From: SAT2750 sp964476375
Lineage (GTDB): Bacteria; Planctomycetota; Planctomycetia; Pirellulales; Pirellulaceae
NCBI GenBank assembly: GCA_964476375.1
Contig: CAYYZW010000173.1
Location: forward strand, 1-20,084
Direction: 5' to 3'
Length of the DNA: 20,084 nucleotides
The notes beneath the pieces were generated by a model. It ran no database searches, had not been told where the DNA came from, and was given only the letters and a program-made list of their open reading frames with translations. Shown piece after piece: positions 8,062-15,765 of this stretch; the stretch's first letter is position 1; each line of letters opens with the position of its first letter. The translations under genes were made by a program, and so were the position numbers.

Positions 8062-8108
8062 AGGGCGACATGGATTGTAACACGGATCTGGTCTTTCCGG
8101 ACCGATGA

Positions 8109-9452
8109 TCAAAAATCCACCATGAAACGGGCGCCGACAATATCGTAGCGGCCAATTTCATCCGCGGCGTTAGTGATGTCACCGTTGATCCAGTTAAACT
8201 GCATCCGGGCATTGGGATTCCAATGCCAGTTCAGTCCGATGGTCAGGGCATCCCCCTGGGTTCCGAACGCGGTGGGGTCGGTCTGCGTGGCAATCTGCGA
8301 GGACTCGCTGAAGTCGGCCCAGGACCACCGCACGGCAAGTTGCCAGGCACCCATGCCTGCTTCCGCATCGCCATCTGCTGTAGGTAAGAATTCGGACAGC
8401 GGCTTGATCCTGTCGAGCTGACCGCTGTTTCGTTTCCACGGCATGTGCTCGCCGGTCAGGAAGAACGATGCGTAGACATAGCCACCATTGTAATTGACCG
8501 TCTCGTCTGCATCGGTGGTCATCCAGATGTTGAGCACTTCTGCCACGAACTGCCAGGGGCCCTTGTTCCTGGCGTATTCAAGGCCGAGAAGTTCGTAATG
8601 ATCGGCATCCGGAACAGTGCCGGTGTTGAGCCAGCGGTTTACCGAGCGGGCTTCGGCACGGTGGCGGAACCGAGTCTCGTTCGAACCACCGTCTACCGCT
8701 CCGGCACTCGCGGAGACGGCCCAGTGACCATAGTCGCGGCCCTCGTCCTCGTAGCGATAGGTTTTTGCCAGGCGACCGGCGAACTCCAGTTGCACATGGT
8801 CACCTATGGCCTGGCCGTCATTCTGCATCAGTTCCTTGTTGTAGAGCCCGCACCTCCAGTTGTAGACCTGGTCCTCGGTGACGTTGTAGGAGACAAGCCC
8901 GAATCGTCGGCAGTCCTGGTTGAAGGATTCAATCACAAGCGGCCTCTCCACGAAAACGTTGTAACGACTGCTGTTAATGTGGTCGAGGCCGTAAGCGCGC
9001 TTCTGGTTACCTAGCAGCAGTGTCCCCAGCACCGGCAGGTCGCGCCAGCCGAGGTAGACGTCACGAAACTCGGCGTTATTGCCCCCGGCGAACTCCATTT
9101 CGACCTTGTAGTTCATGTTGGGAGCGATATTACCGGCCACCCCGAATCGAATCCGGCGGAACCCAATACGATCCTGGGGATCGCCCCCCTCGAGACCCTC
9201 AATCACGCTGTCATGATTCGGAAAGCCCCAGTAATCTGCATGAATACGACCGGATAGTTTGACGTCATTTTTCGACGTTCCGTTATCCACTTTTCCGTCG
9301 AGCAGTTCTCTCAGCTCGGCGATCTGTTGCGCCTGTTGATTCAGCTGGGTCTGGAGGTCTGGCGCGGGGGCTGCATCCTGGCAGAGTACCGGGAGCGGAG
9401 AAAGGAAAACAAATATACTGTGAAGAATTATCTGAAAGCGTTGCGTTCTCAA
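8109..9452 (-). CDS. Phosphate-selective porin O/P-type outer membrane protein
   Basis: A 447-residue outer membrane barrel. The signal peptide (IILHSIFVFLSPLPVLC, cleaved near Q25) is followed by a short heptad region (LQTQLNQQAQQIAELRELL, about 33-51), as in porins that form trimers through an N-terminal coiled coil. Then come amphipathic strands with FRRIRFGVAGNIAPNMNYKVEMEF, the R-D-V-Y-L block and KRAYGLDHINSS, which match the porin O/P family, and the chain ends in Phe (GARFMVDF), as usual for outer membrane barrels. The family includes phosphate- and polyphosphate-specific porins, but many members have unknown substrate. The only usable start is TTG at 9452, as a TAG stop lies 8 codons upstream and no ATG or GTG is present before the signal peptide. 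It is a single gene with gaps on both sides. Confidence 0.88.
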   Translation of the reverse strand: MRTQRFQIILHSIFVFLSPLPVLCQDAAPAPDLQTQLNQQAQQIAELRELLDGKVDNGTSKNDVKLSGRIHADYWGFPNHDSVIEGLEGGDPQDRIGFRRIRFGVAGNIAPNMNYKVEMEFAGGNNAEFRDVYLGWRDLPVLGTLLLGNQKRAYGLDHINSSRYNVFVERPLVIESFNQDCRRFGLVSYNVTEDQVYNWRCGLYNKELMQNDGQAIGDHVQLEFAGRLAKTYRYEDEGRDYGHWAVSASAGAVDGGSNETRFRHRAEARSVNRWLNTGTVPDADHYELLGLEYARNKGPWQFVAEVLNIWMTTDADETVNYNGGYVYASFFLTGEHMPWKRNSGQLDRIKPLSEFLPTADGDAEAGMGAWQLAVRWSWADFSESSQIATQTDPTAFGTQGDALTIGLNWHWNPNARMQFNWINGDITNAADEIGRYDIVGARFMVDF

Positions 9453-9462
9453 GGCGCAATTA

Positions 9463-9468
9463 TCCTTT
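9463..9468 (-). promoter_or_regulatory. Ribosome binding site supporting a TTG start of the porin
   Basis: AAAGGA on the minus strand lies 10 nt before the TTG at 9452. With an in-frame stop just upstream and no ATG nearby, it makes TTG the most likely start. Confidence 0.6.
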
Positions 9469-9575
9469 GGGTCTACTACGGCGCCGGCTCGAATGGAGCT
9501 GTGGGCGTTGTTTTCTCGTGGCTGTTAGCCATAGCATCGACTTTGACGCCGCCAGGATTTGGCGAAATGCGCCGA

Positions 9576-9588
9576 ATTTTCCGAAAAT
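9576..9588. repeat. Short dyad in the gap upstream of the porin
   Basis: ATTTTC-C-GAAAAT is a perfect 6-bp dyad around one base, about 125 bp upstream of the porin start in the 203-bp gap after the dehydrogenase gene. GGCG-AAATG-CGCC (9561-9573) lies beside it. Either could be an operator or part of a terminator; there is no independent support. Confidence 0.25.
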
Positions 9589-9655
9589 CCGAACTGGGCA
9601 GGCCGTGCCGGCAGGCGTGGGCGGCTGGGGTGTCTGGGGTGATTGGGTGACCAGT

Positions 9656-10615
9656 TTATTGCCATATTTCCGGATTGGCGACCTTGTCCCATGGCTGGTT
9701 GTCAAGGATCGCCTTGATCCCGTCACAGGTCATCTGGAAGACGTTTGTCATCGCTTGCTTGGAGAGGCCAAGCGAATGGGGCGCGGTCAGGCAGCGGGGA
9801 TGGGAAAAGATGGGGTGGGAAAAGTCAGGTGGTTCCGGTGTGAAGACATCCAGTAGTGCGGCCCGCAGCCTGCCATCGTCCAGTGCATCCTGGACGCTGT
9901 CGAGGCTGTCGATCAATTCGCCCCGTGCCAGGTTGACCAGGTAACTGCCGGGCTGGATGAGTTTCATGTTACCGGCATGGATCAGGCCCCTGGTCTCCTC
10001 GTTCATGGTGGCGTGAATATTGATGAACTTGGACGTCTGGAGTAATTCGTCCAGCGAAATGAGCGTCGCATGAACACCGGCTGCCACCTCCTCGGGCAGG
10101 TACGGATCGTACGCCTGCACGGTCATGTTGAAGCCCGCCGCCATGCGTGCCAGCGTCTGACCAATATTCCCCAGGCCAACAATGCCGAGAGTCCCGCCAT
10201 CCAGGTCATCGTTGTCTATTTCAAATCGACTGTTCCAGTCTCCCGCTTGCATCCGCTGGTTCCAGGTTGGAAGATGCTTGACCATGGCCAGCATGGCGGC
10301 CATGGATGCTTCGGCTACAGCACGGGAATTTGCGCCGGGAGTAAACACCAGCGGGATCCGCCGTCGAGTCAATGCATCGACATCGACGTTGTTGAAACCA
10401 ACGCCGGTCCGGGCGACGACTTTCAGGTTCGATGCCGCGTCGATGACCGGTTCGGTGATCTGTGCTTCCCCGCGGACAATCAGAACGTCGGCATCGGCAA
10501 CCATGGCCTGGAGGGTGGCCAGGCTCATGTCAGGGCAGATTTCTACGGCCCCGTAGTCGGCCAGCATCTCGTGACAGATTGGGAAGACGGGCGCGGTGGA
10601 GATAATCTTGGCCAT
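9656..10615 (-). CDS. D-isomer-specific 2-hydroxyacid dehydrogenase
   Basis: A 319-residue cytoplasmic NAD-dependent dehydrogenase with full domain order. The N-terminal catalytic part carries VVARTGVGFNNVDVDAL (66-82). The nucleotide-binding motif is G147-L-G-N-I-G152 with D170 at the end of the second strand, which favours NAD over NADP. The catalytic residues are R231 (NLARGELID), E261 (DVFTPEPP) and H280 (TAPHSLG). No C-terminal ACT domain follows, so it is the short form. Substrates of the family include 3-phosphoglycerate, glyoxylate, hydroxypyruvate and others; the sequence does not decide. It starts 208 bp from the divergent DUF4091 gene and may share control with it. The ribosome site (GGCGGA) is modest. 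Confidence 0.93.
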   Translation of the reverse strand: MAKIISTAPVFPICHEMLADYGAVEICPDMSLATLQAMVADADVLIVRGEAQITEPVIDAASNLKVVARTGVGFNNVDVDALTRRRIPLVFTPGANSRAVAEASMAAMLAMVKHLPTWNQRMQAGDWNSRFEIDNDDLDGGTLGIVGLGNIGQTLARMAAGFNMTVQAYDPYLPEEVAAGVHATLISLDELLQTSKFINIHATMNEETRGLIHAGNMKLIQPGSYLVNLARGELIDSLDSVQDALDDGRLRAALLDVFTPEPPDFSHPIFSHPRCLTAPHSLGLSKQAMTNVFQMTCDGIKAILDNQPWDKVANPEIWQ

Positions 10616-10734
10616 GGTTGTCCGCCTGGGTGGAAGAAAAGAAGGGTGACCGATTCATGATCGAGCGCGACGGTGGACCATTGGATGCCGGCCGACACGT
10701 TTCAGGTGTTTGATAATATCTCATTCCATCGACC

Positions 10735-10754
10735 GGGAAAAACATGTTTCTCCC
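10735..10754. promoter_or_regulatory. 20-bp operator-like dyad between divergent genes
   Basis: The half-sites GGGAAAAACA and TGTTTCTCCC match at 9 of 10 positions around a perfect AAACATGTTT core. With one bulge, CC/GG pairs extend it further outward. It lies 69 bp before the DUF4091 start and 119 bp upstream of the dehydrogenase start. A GATAAT sequence (10712-10717) just upstream could be a -10 box for the plus direction, although no good -35 box is seen. The symmetry fits a dimeric repressor site, or alternatively a hairpin in the DUF4091 leader. Confidence 0.5.
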
Positions 10755-10778
10755 CGGTAGGGTAAAATCGCGGTAGGG
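10755..10778 (+). repeat. Direct repeat CGGTAGGG x2
   Basis: CGGTAGGG occurs at 10755-10762 and 10771-10778, 16 bp apart from start to start, directly beside the 20-bp dyad and 46 bp before the DUF4091 start. It may be a tandem protein-binding site; two copies only, so chance is not excluded. Confidence 0.35.
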
Positions 10779-10823
10779 GACGCACCGTTCTTTGAATATT
10801 CCTTCTGGGGAGTCGACGTTTCC

Positions 10824-13142
10824 ATGCGATATCTTTTTCTGACCGTGCTTGTCCTCGTTCTGCCGGTCACCGTTCGCGCAGAGACGAATGTTGCCCTGAA
10901 TAAATCCTACACGTTCAGCCATGCCCCGAATTACCCGTACTGCACGGACGAGGGGGATGCGACCGATTTGACCGACGGCCTCTTCCATGACCCGAAAGGG
11001 ACATCGTTGTGGACACAAAAGGGTGCGGTGGGATGGGCGATCGGGGAACAGTTGAAAACCATCGATATGGACCTGGAAGCGAAGTTCGATCTTTCCAGGG
11101 TCACCTTTCAGACCGCGGCGGATGCCCGAACGCAGGGGACATTTCCACTCTCCGTGATGGTATTCACCAGCGATGACGGGAAGTCCTACCGGTATGCCGG
11201 CGAACTGATCAACGAGGCGGTCGACCAGAGTACGTACGTGGTGCACACATACAAGCTTTCCGGCATCAGGGCGAGTGGCCGATTTGTCCGCCTCGTGATG
11301 GTGCGGGGAGGCTTCTACGTCTTCTGCAGGGAGGTGGAGATATTTGGCAAGGAATCGGAATCACCCGTGTCCAGCCAGGGCATGACCAGGGATGGAACTT
11401 TGGACTTTGCCCGCAAGCGACTGCCGTTGCTGCGACAGTTCAATTCATCCCTGGTGCTGCTGGGCGAGGCCTTGAATCGGGTCACCAGGGAGGAGGCCGA
11501 TCATTCCCTCGCCGCACGGGCAGCGAGGGAAAAGCTGGTGGTCCTTCGGGAGGAATTGAATCGACGAACCACCTCGGAAAAGGTGGACTTCCGCAGGGGT
11601 GTGCCATTCACGTCACTGGATTACCAGGTCTGCCAGGTGATCGGTGAGCTTCTTCAAAAAACAGGCGTGCCACCGCTATCGATATCACCGGCCAATCCAT
11701 GGAAACATCATGTGCCGTTTCCGCATCAGGAGAGCCCTCCTCCCCTGGAACGGCTCAAGACGATGAAGGGGGAGTGGGCGGAGCTTGCATTTAATGTCAT
11801 CAACGCCGGTACCGAGAGCATGCAGTTAAACGTCACTGTATCCGGGATTCCAGAGGGATCGGTGGCGCTGCAGCAGGTCATTTTCGTGGAGGCCTTTGGG
11901 TTTCGAACCCGGGCAGACGCGTTGATGCCCATTGCCGGGACGATCACACTGACCCCCGGTATGACGTCTCAAATCTGGCTGACAATAGATACTCGTAAAA
12001 TGGCGGCAGGACAATATCGTGGCACGTTCACACTGGAAGGATCCGGGAACGAGGTGAGCAGCCCGGTACAATTTGACGTTTCAGAGATTGGCTTCCCGAA
12101 AGAGACAGCCCTGGACATCAACGCTTTTGGGTACATGCACTGGCCGGTGCCGAGATCGGATCCTGAAGGCACGGCCCGCAATATGCATGAACACTACATC
12201 AACAATCACGTTATTGTTTCTTCCTACCTGCCCCACCCGCGGGTGAACGCGAACGGGGATTCCATCGGGCCGATGGATTTTTCCATGCTCGACGACTACA
12301 TGGCCACGATTCCAGAAGCGAAACGCTGGACCATGTTTCTTGGCTTTGAATGGGATTATCGCAAGATGTACCCCAGGGAAGGGGAACCAAGACGGAAAAA
12401 GATTTTCCAGCAGTGGCTCAGGGAGGTGATCGCCCACATGAAAAAGAAGGGACTAGGCTATGACGAGTTCAATTTCTTGTGGGTGGACGAGCCGAGCCAG
12501 GAACGCATTGCGGAAGTCGTTGCCCCCTCCACGCGGGCACTGAGAGAGGTGGATCCGAAAGCCCAGGTCTGGATCGACATTACAGGTGATAACACCGAAG
12601 AGAGCATCTCGCGATATCCTGACCTGGCAGATTTGTGGTGCCCGGCGAGCGAGAAGGTCCACTGGGATTTCTGGAAAGGAAAGAAATACTGGCATTACGA
12701 TTCTTCAAGTGACAAGTCGAAATCACCGACAGCCCATTACCGGCACAAGCTCTGGCAGGCCTTTCAGGTGGGTGCAAGCGGGAACGCCTTCTGGTGTTAC
12801 ACCGACGACGCCGATCCCTGGGATGATTATGCGGGGACGCCAAGCTACGGGGTCGTTTACGATAATGCCGAGGGAAAAATAATTTCCAGCAAGCGGCTGG
12901 AAGCATACAGGGCGGGAATCGAGGATTACCAGCTCTGCTGGATGCTGCGTAGCGCGGTGAAGGCCGCCAGGAAAGAGGGCCTGTCGGAACATCCCGATGT
13001 CCAGACGGCGGAGAAAAAGCTCAACGATTATCTCTCCCGCCTGAAAGAACTGCGACATGACGACAGCTGGGCCGAGCGGGCGCACGTGGAACTACTGGAA
13101 ATGCTTGAAGCAATAACTCGACTTCGTAAACAGCAGGGCTAA
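10824..13142 (+). CDS. Secreted discoidin-like / DUF4091 glycoside-hydrolase-like protein
   Basis: A 772-residue exported protein. Signal peptide 1-19 (LFLTVLVLVLPVTVRA). An N-terminal galactose-binding-like domain covers about 20-165 (NVALNKSYTFS at its start, SGRFVRLVMV near its end), a fold often used for sugar binding. A charged helical linker follows (about 190-260), then a beta-rich domain and a C-terminal barrel-like part with FLWVDEPSQ (W553, D555, E556) and the DUF4091 region from about 600 (LWCPASEKVHWDFWKGKKYW, GNAFWCYTD, RLEAYRAGIEDYQ). DUF4091 proteins resemble glycoside hydrolases; the activity is not established. GGGGAG lies 11 nt before the ATG. The acidic WVDEP segment is a candidate active-site element (inference). 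The stop lies 10 bp from the stop of the convergent NHL gene. Confidence 0.85.
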   Translation: MRYLFLTVLVLVLPVTVRAETNVALNKSYTFSHAPNYPYCTDEGDATDLTDGLFHDPKGTSLWTQKGAVGWAIGEQLKTIDMDLEAKFDLSRVTFQTAADARTQGTFPLSVMVFTSDDGKSYRYAGELINEAVDQSTYVVHTYKLSGIRASGRFVRLVMVRGGFYVFCREVEIFGKESESPVSSQGMTRDGTLDFARKRLPLLRQFNSSLVLLGEALNRVTREEADHSLAARAAREKLVVLREELNRRTTSEKVDFRRGVPFTSLDYQVCQVIGELLQKTGVPPLSISPANPWKHHVPFPHQESPPPLERLKTMKGEWAELAFNVINAGTESMQLNVTVSGIPEGSVALQQVIFVEAFGFRTRADALMPIAGTITLTPGMTSQIWLTIDTRKMAAGQYRGTFTLEGSGNEVSSPVQFDVSEIGFPKETALDINAFGYMHWPVPRSDPEGTARNMHEHYINNHVIVSSYLPHPRVNANGDSIGPMDFSMLDDYMATIPEAKRWTMFLGFEWDYRKMYPREGEPRRKKIFQQWLREVIAHMKKKGLGYDEFNFLWVDEPSQERIAEVVAPSTRALREVDPKAQVWIDITGDNTEESISRYPDLADLWCPASEKVHWDFWKGKKYWHYDSSSDKSKSPTAHYRHKLWQAFQVGASGNAFWCYTDDADPWDDYAGTPSYGVVYDNAEGKIISSKRLEAYRAGIEDYQLCWMLRSAVKAARKEGLSEHPDVQTAEKKLNDYLSRLKELRHDDSWAERAHVELLEMLEAITRLRKQQG

Positions 13143-13152
13143 AGAAGTGTGC

Positions 13153-14133
13153 TTAGTTTTCGACAGGAATGAATTTGCGAATGCAATTCGCCCAGGCGTC
13201 CGCCACATAAACTGCCCCTTCCAGGTCGATCGCGATGTCATGGCCAAGATTTGCCGAGTCTCCCGCCTTGGCCGCATTGAATGTGGCGGATAACTTTCCA
13301 TGGGGATTGAGGATCACGACACGTGACCGGGTATGGTCTGGCTGATCTCCACCGTCAATGACAAAGACGCGACTCCGATGGTCCGTTGCAATGCCGAATG
13401 GCCGGCCGATCCTGGAGCCCTGCCATTGATCAAGGTAGCGTCCTTTGAGATTAAACACCTGGACGCGAAGATTGCTGCGGTCACAAACGTAAATACGCTT
13501 TCCGGAGACGCTGATTCCGTGAGGAAGGTCAAATTCACCAGGCTGGCTGCCAGCCGTTCCCCATTCACCCAGGTACGTGCCACCAGCCGAGTACCGAACG
13601 ATTCGTGTGTTGATGTAGCCGTCCGACACGAAGACAGTACCATCCTTGGAGAAACTGACATCGGTTGGGCGGGCGAAGTGAGAAGAATCACTGCCGGCAA
13701 CGCCGGCCGTTCCCAGCGTCAAGAGCACCTTTCCTGATCGCGGTTCGATCTTAAAAACCTGGTGGGATCCGACATCCGTGAGCCAAAGATTGCCCTCTTT
13801 GTCGACGGAGAGGCCATGCGGCATGATGAACGTCTGGCTCCCAAGGGTTGATATTAGCTTGCCGGATGTGGCGTCGAAGACCGCTATCGTATGTCCCCTG
13901 ATGGGCTCTGTAGGAAATGTCTTCGTCCACGTTCGGTCCGATCGGTGAAATACATAAACACGCTGCTCGGTTCCAACCGCGACCCCGGTGACTTGCCCTA
14001 TTTCGAAATCGGTCGGTAACGATGGCCAGTTCGGGACATCGATATAGTCCGATGGCATGACTTGCCCCGCTGCCTGGGAGGTAAGCAGGGCCAGGAACAG
14101 TCCAAGCCATCTTGTGAAGGAATACAGGTTCAT
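13153..14133 (-). CDS. Secreted NHL-repeat beta-propeller protein
   Basis: A 326-residue protein with a signal peptide (WLGLFLALLTSQAAG, about 9-23). The rest is a series of NHL repeats, e.g. MPHGLSVDKEGNLWLTDVGSHQVFKI, RPTDVSFSKDGTVFVSDGYINTRIVRY, LPHGISVSGKRIYVCDRSNLRVQVF and GHDIAIDLEGAVYVADAWANCIRKF. The repeats with their D-x-x-N/H-x-R pattern build a six-bladed propeller like that of peptidyl-alpha-hydroxyglycine alpha-amidating lyase, which it may resemble without sharing that activity. It is convergent with the DUF4091 gene (10-bp gap) and follows the DUF1501 gene after 208 bp. No clear ribosome site is present before the ATG (CCACCCAA), so translation may be weak or leader-dependent. 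Possible role: binding or lyase activity outside the cytoplasm. Confidence 0.85.
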   Translation of the reverse strand: MNLYSFTRWLGLFLALLTSQAAGQVMPSDYIDVPNWPSLPTDFEIGQVTGVAVGTEQRVYVFHRSDRTWTKTFPTEPIRGHTIAVFDATSGKLISTLGSQTFIMPHGLSVDKEGNLWLTDVGSHQVFKIEPRSGKVLLTLGTAGVAGSDSSHFARPTDVSFSKDGTVFVSDGYINTRIVRYSAGGTYLGEWGTAGSQPGEFDLPHGISVSGKRIYVCDRSNLRVQVFNLKGRYLDQWQGSRIGRPFGIATDHRSRVFVIDGGDQPDHTRSRVVILNPHGKLSATFNAAKAGDSANLGHDIAIDLEGAVYVADAWANCIRKFIPVEN

Positions 14134-14231
14134 TTGGGTGGTGGGGATTGTCTTGATGTGAGCAGGCAGGCTGTTGATAAGACAAGTAATGATAAGCTTG
14201 ATTTCATGGCTGCTCGATGGATCAGGCCGCG

Positions 14232-14275
14232 TCCCTGGCGGAGTTTCTGTTCTATTGAAAAATCACCGCCAGGGA
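14232..14275. repeat. Perfect 10-bp inverted repeat in the gap between DUF1501 and NHL genes
   Basis: TCCCTGGCGG (14232-14241) and CCGCCAGGGA (14266-14275) are perfect inverted copies around a 24-nt AT-rich loop. The position, after the DUF1501 stop and before the NHL start, fits a terminator for the cytochrome operon, but no T-run follows on either strand. It could also be a small mobile-element remnant. Confidence 0.5.
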
Positions 14276-14341
14276 GGAAGACACTGAGAGCCCCCTGATT
14301 AATACCGGTCCTTTTAGCAAACGCCAATGGTGTGCCGCTTA

Positions 14342-15760
14342 CTAAGCGAGTGCAGCCTGCACGACATTGCCTGCGACATCGGTAAGACGGAAATCGCGTC
14401 CTTTGAATTTGTAAATCAGGCGTTCGTGATCAATTCCCAGTAAGTGAAGCATCGTGGCATGAAGATCATGAATTTCGACTTTATCCTTGGCTACGTTGTA
14501 CCCAAAGTCATCTGTCTCCCCGATCGTCGCACCTCCTTTAGTGCCTCCACCGGCCATCCACAAGCTGAAGCAGTTTGGATGATGATCACGCCCATAAGTC
14601 TCCCCTCGATCCTGACCGTAACTGGTACGCCCAAATTCACCACCCCATATCACAAGCGTGTCATCGAGCAAACCACGTTGTTTCAAATCCCTGATCAACG
14701 CAGCACAGGATTTGTCCACCTGGTTAATCTTGTTCTTGATGTTTGAGGTCACATCGGAATGGTGATCCCAGCCACGGTCATAGAGCTGAATAAAACGCAC
14801 GCCGGCTTCCGCCAAACGTCTCGCTAACAAGCAGTTGTTAGCAAAACCGGAGTTCCCGGGACTGGCTCCATAGGCTTCCAGTGTCTCCTTGGATTCCCGA
14901 CGAATGTCCATCAGTTCCGGTACAGATGATTGCATGCGGTAAGCCAGTTCATAAGCATTGATGCGGGCTTCAATCTCGGGGTCACCAATCTGCTTCCGCT
15001 TGAGCTGGTTGAGTTCATTAATACCGGTGACCAGATTCTTGCGGTTCTTGTCATCAATCCCCTCTGGATTGGAAAGGTAAAGAACAGGATCTCCTTTGGA
15101 CTGAAATTGCACGCCCTGGTGACGGCTTGGTAAAAAGCCATTGTGCCAGTACCTGGATGGAACAGGCTGTCCACCGTTTGAAAGCAGGACGACAAATTCA
15201 GGAAGGTCCCTGTTCTCGCTTCCCAAACCATAACTCAGCCAGGACCCCAGGCAGGGACGTCCTGACAGGGGGCTGCCGGTCTGTAGAAACGTGACGGCGG
15301 GATCGTGATTGATTGGCTTGGAGTGAACACTTTTGATCAAGCACATCTCGTCAGCAATGGTCGAGATCTCTTTGAAAGCGGTATTCATCTCCATCCCGCT
15401 CTCACCGTATCGACCCCATTCCTGCTGGGTTGCGGCCACCAACAATTTATCCTGTTCACGAGTCATCGTCGTAAGTCGTTGCTTGCCAATCACTGACGGA
15501 GGCAGTGGCTCACCATGGTGCGCTTGCATTTGTGGCTTGTTGTCAAAGGTATCCAGGTGGGAGGGACCTCCAGACATGTGCAGATAAATAACACGCTTGG
15601 CTTTCGCAGGATGATGCAGGCCCATCCCGGGTCCTGTCTTCCGGTGACGCGCCAGCAGGTCACTGTCCTGGGAAATCGAGGCGGCAGCCAACGCACCCAA
15701 TCCCATGGACGTTCTGCCAAGGAAGTTCCTGCGAGTCTGCTCTGGAGTTGTCGAGTGCAT
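14342..15760 (-). CDS. Tat-exported DUF1501 protein
   Basis: A 472-residue protein with a twin-arginine signal (TRRNFLGRTSMGLGALAAASIS, R10 R11). The body matches DUF1501: HMSGGPSHLDTFDNKPQM near the start, SWLSYGLGSENRDLPEFVVL, RLAEAGVRFIQLYDRGWDHH, VIWGGEFGRTSYG and GRDHHPNCFSLWMAGGG. The family has a sulfatase/alkaline-phosphatase-like fold by family knowledge, but its activity is unknown; here the His/Asp clusters suggest a metal site. It is the second gene of an operon: the upstream DUF1549/DUF1553 stop lies only 5 bp before this ATG, and a GAGGGAG ribosome site (15769-15775) sits inside the end of that gene, 8 nt from the ATG. This pairing is the standard planctomycete arrangement. Length is normal. 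Confidence 0.93.
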   Translation of the reverse strand: MHSTTPEQTRRNFLGRTSMGLGALAAASISQDSDLLARHRKTGPGMGLHHPAKAKRVIYLHMSGGPSHLDTFDNKPQMQAHHGEPLPPSVIGKQRLTTMTREQDKLLVAATQQEWGRYGESGMEMNTAFKEISTIADEMCLIKSVHSKPINHDPAVTFLQTGSPLSGRPCLGSWLSYGLGSENRDLPEFVVLLSNGGQPVPSRYWHNGFLPSRHQGVQFQSKGDPVLYLSNPEGIDDKNRKNLVTGINELNQLKRKQIGDPEIEARINAYELAYRMQSSVPELMDIRRESKETLEAYGASPGNSGFANNCLLARRLAEAGVRFIQLYDRGWDHHSDVTSNIKNKINQVDKSCAALIRDLKQRGLLDDTLVIWGGEFGRTSYGQDRGETYGRDHHPNCFSLWMAGGGTKGGATIGETDDFGYNVAKDKVEIHDLHATMLHLLGIDHERLIYKFKGRDFRLTDVAGNVVQAALA

Positions 15761-15765
15761 CCTTC

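Noticed and set aside
9327..9650. 107-codon plus-strand frame across the porin start
   Set aside because: It is antisense to the porin for much of its length, has no convincing ribosome site and shows no recognisable domain.
9460..9726. 88-codon minus-strand frame in the gap before the porin
   Set aside because: It overlaps the end of the dehydrogenase in another frame and has a low-complexity, Arg/Pro/Ser-rich translation.
14130..14327. 65-codon minus-strand frame between DUF1501 and NHL genes
   Set aside because: No ribosome site or known domain, and it spans the inverted repeat; a hydrophobic stretch alone is not enough.
14336..14348. Dyad CGCTTA-C-TAAGCG at the DUF1501 stop codon
   Set aside because: Too short and partly inside coding sequence; likely chance.
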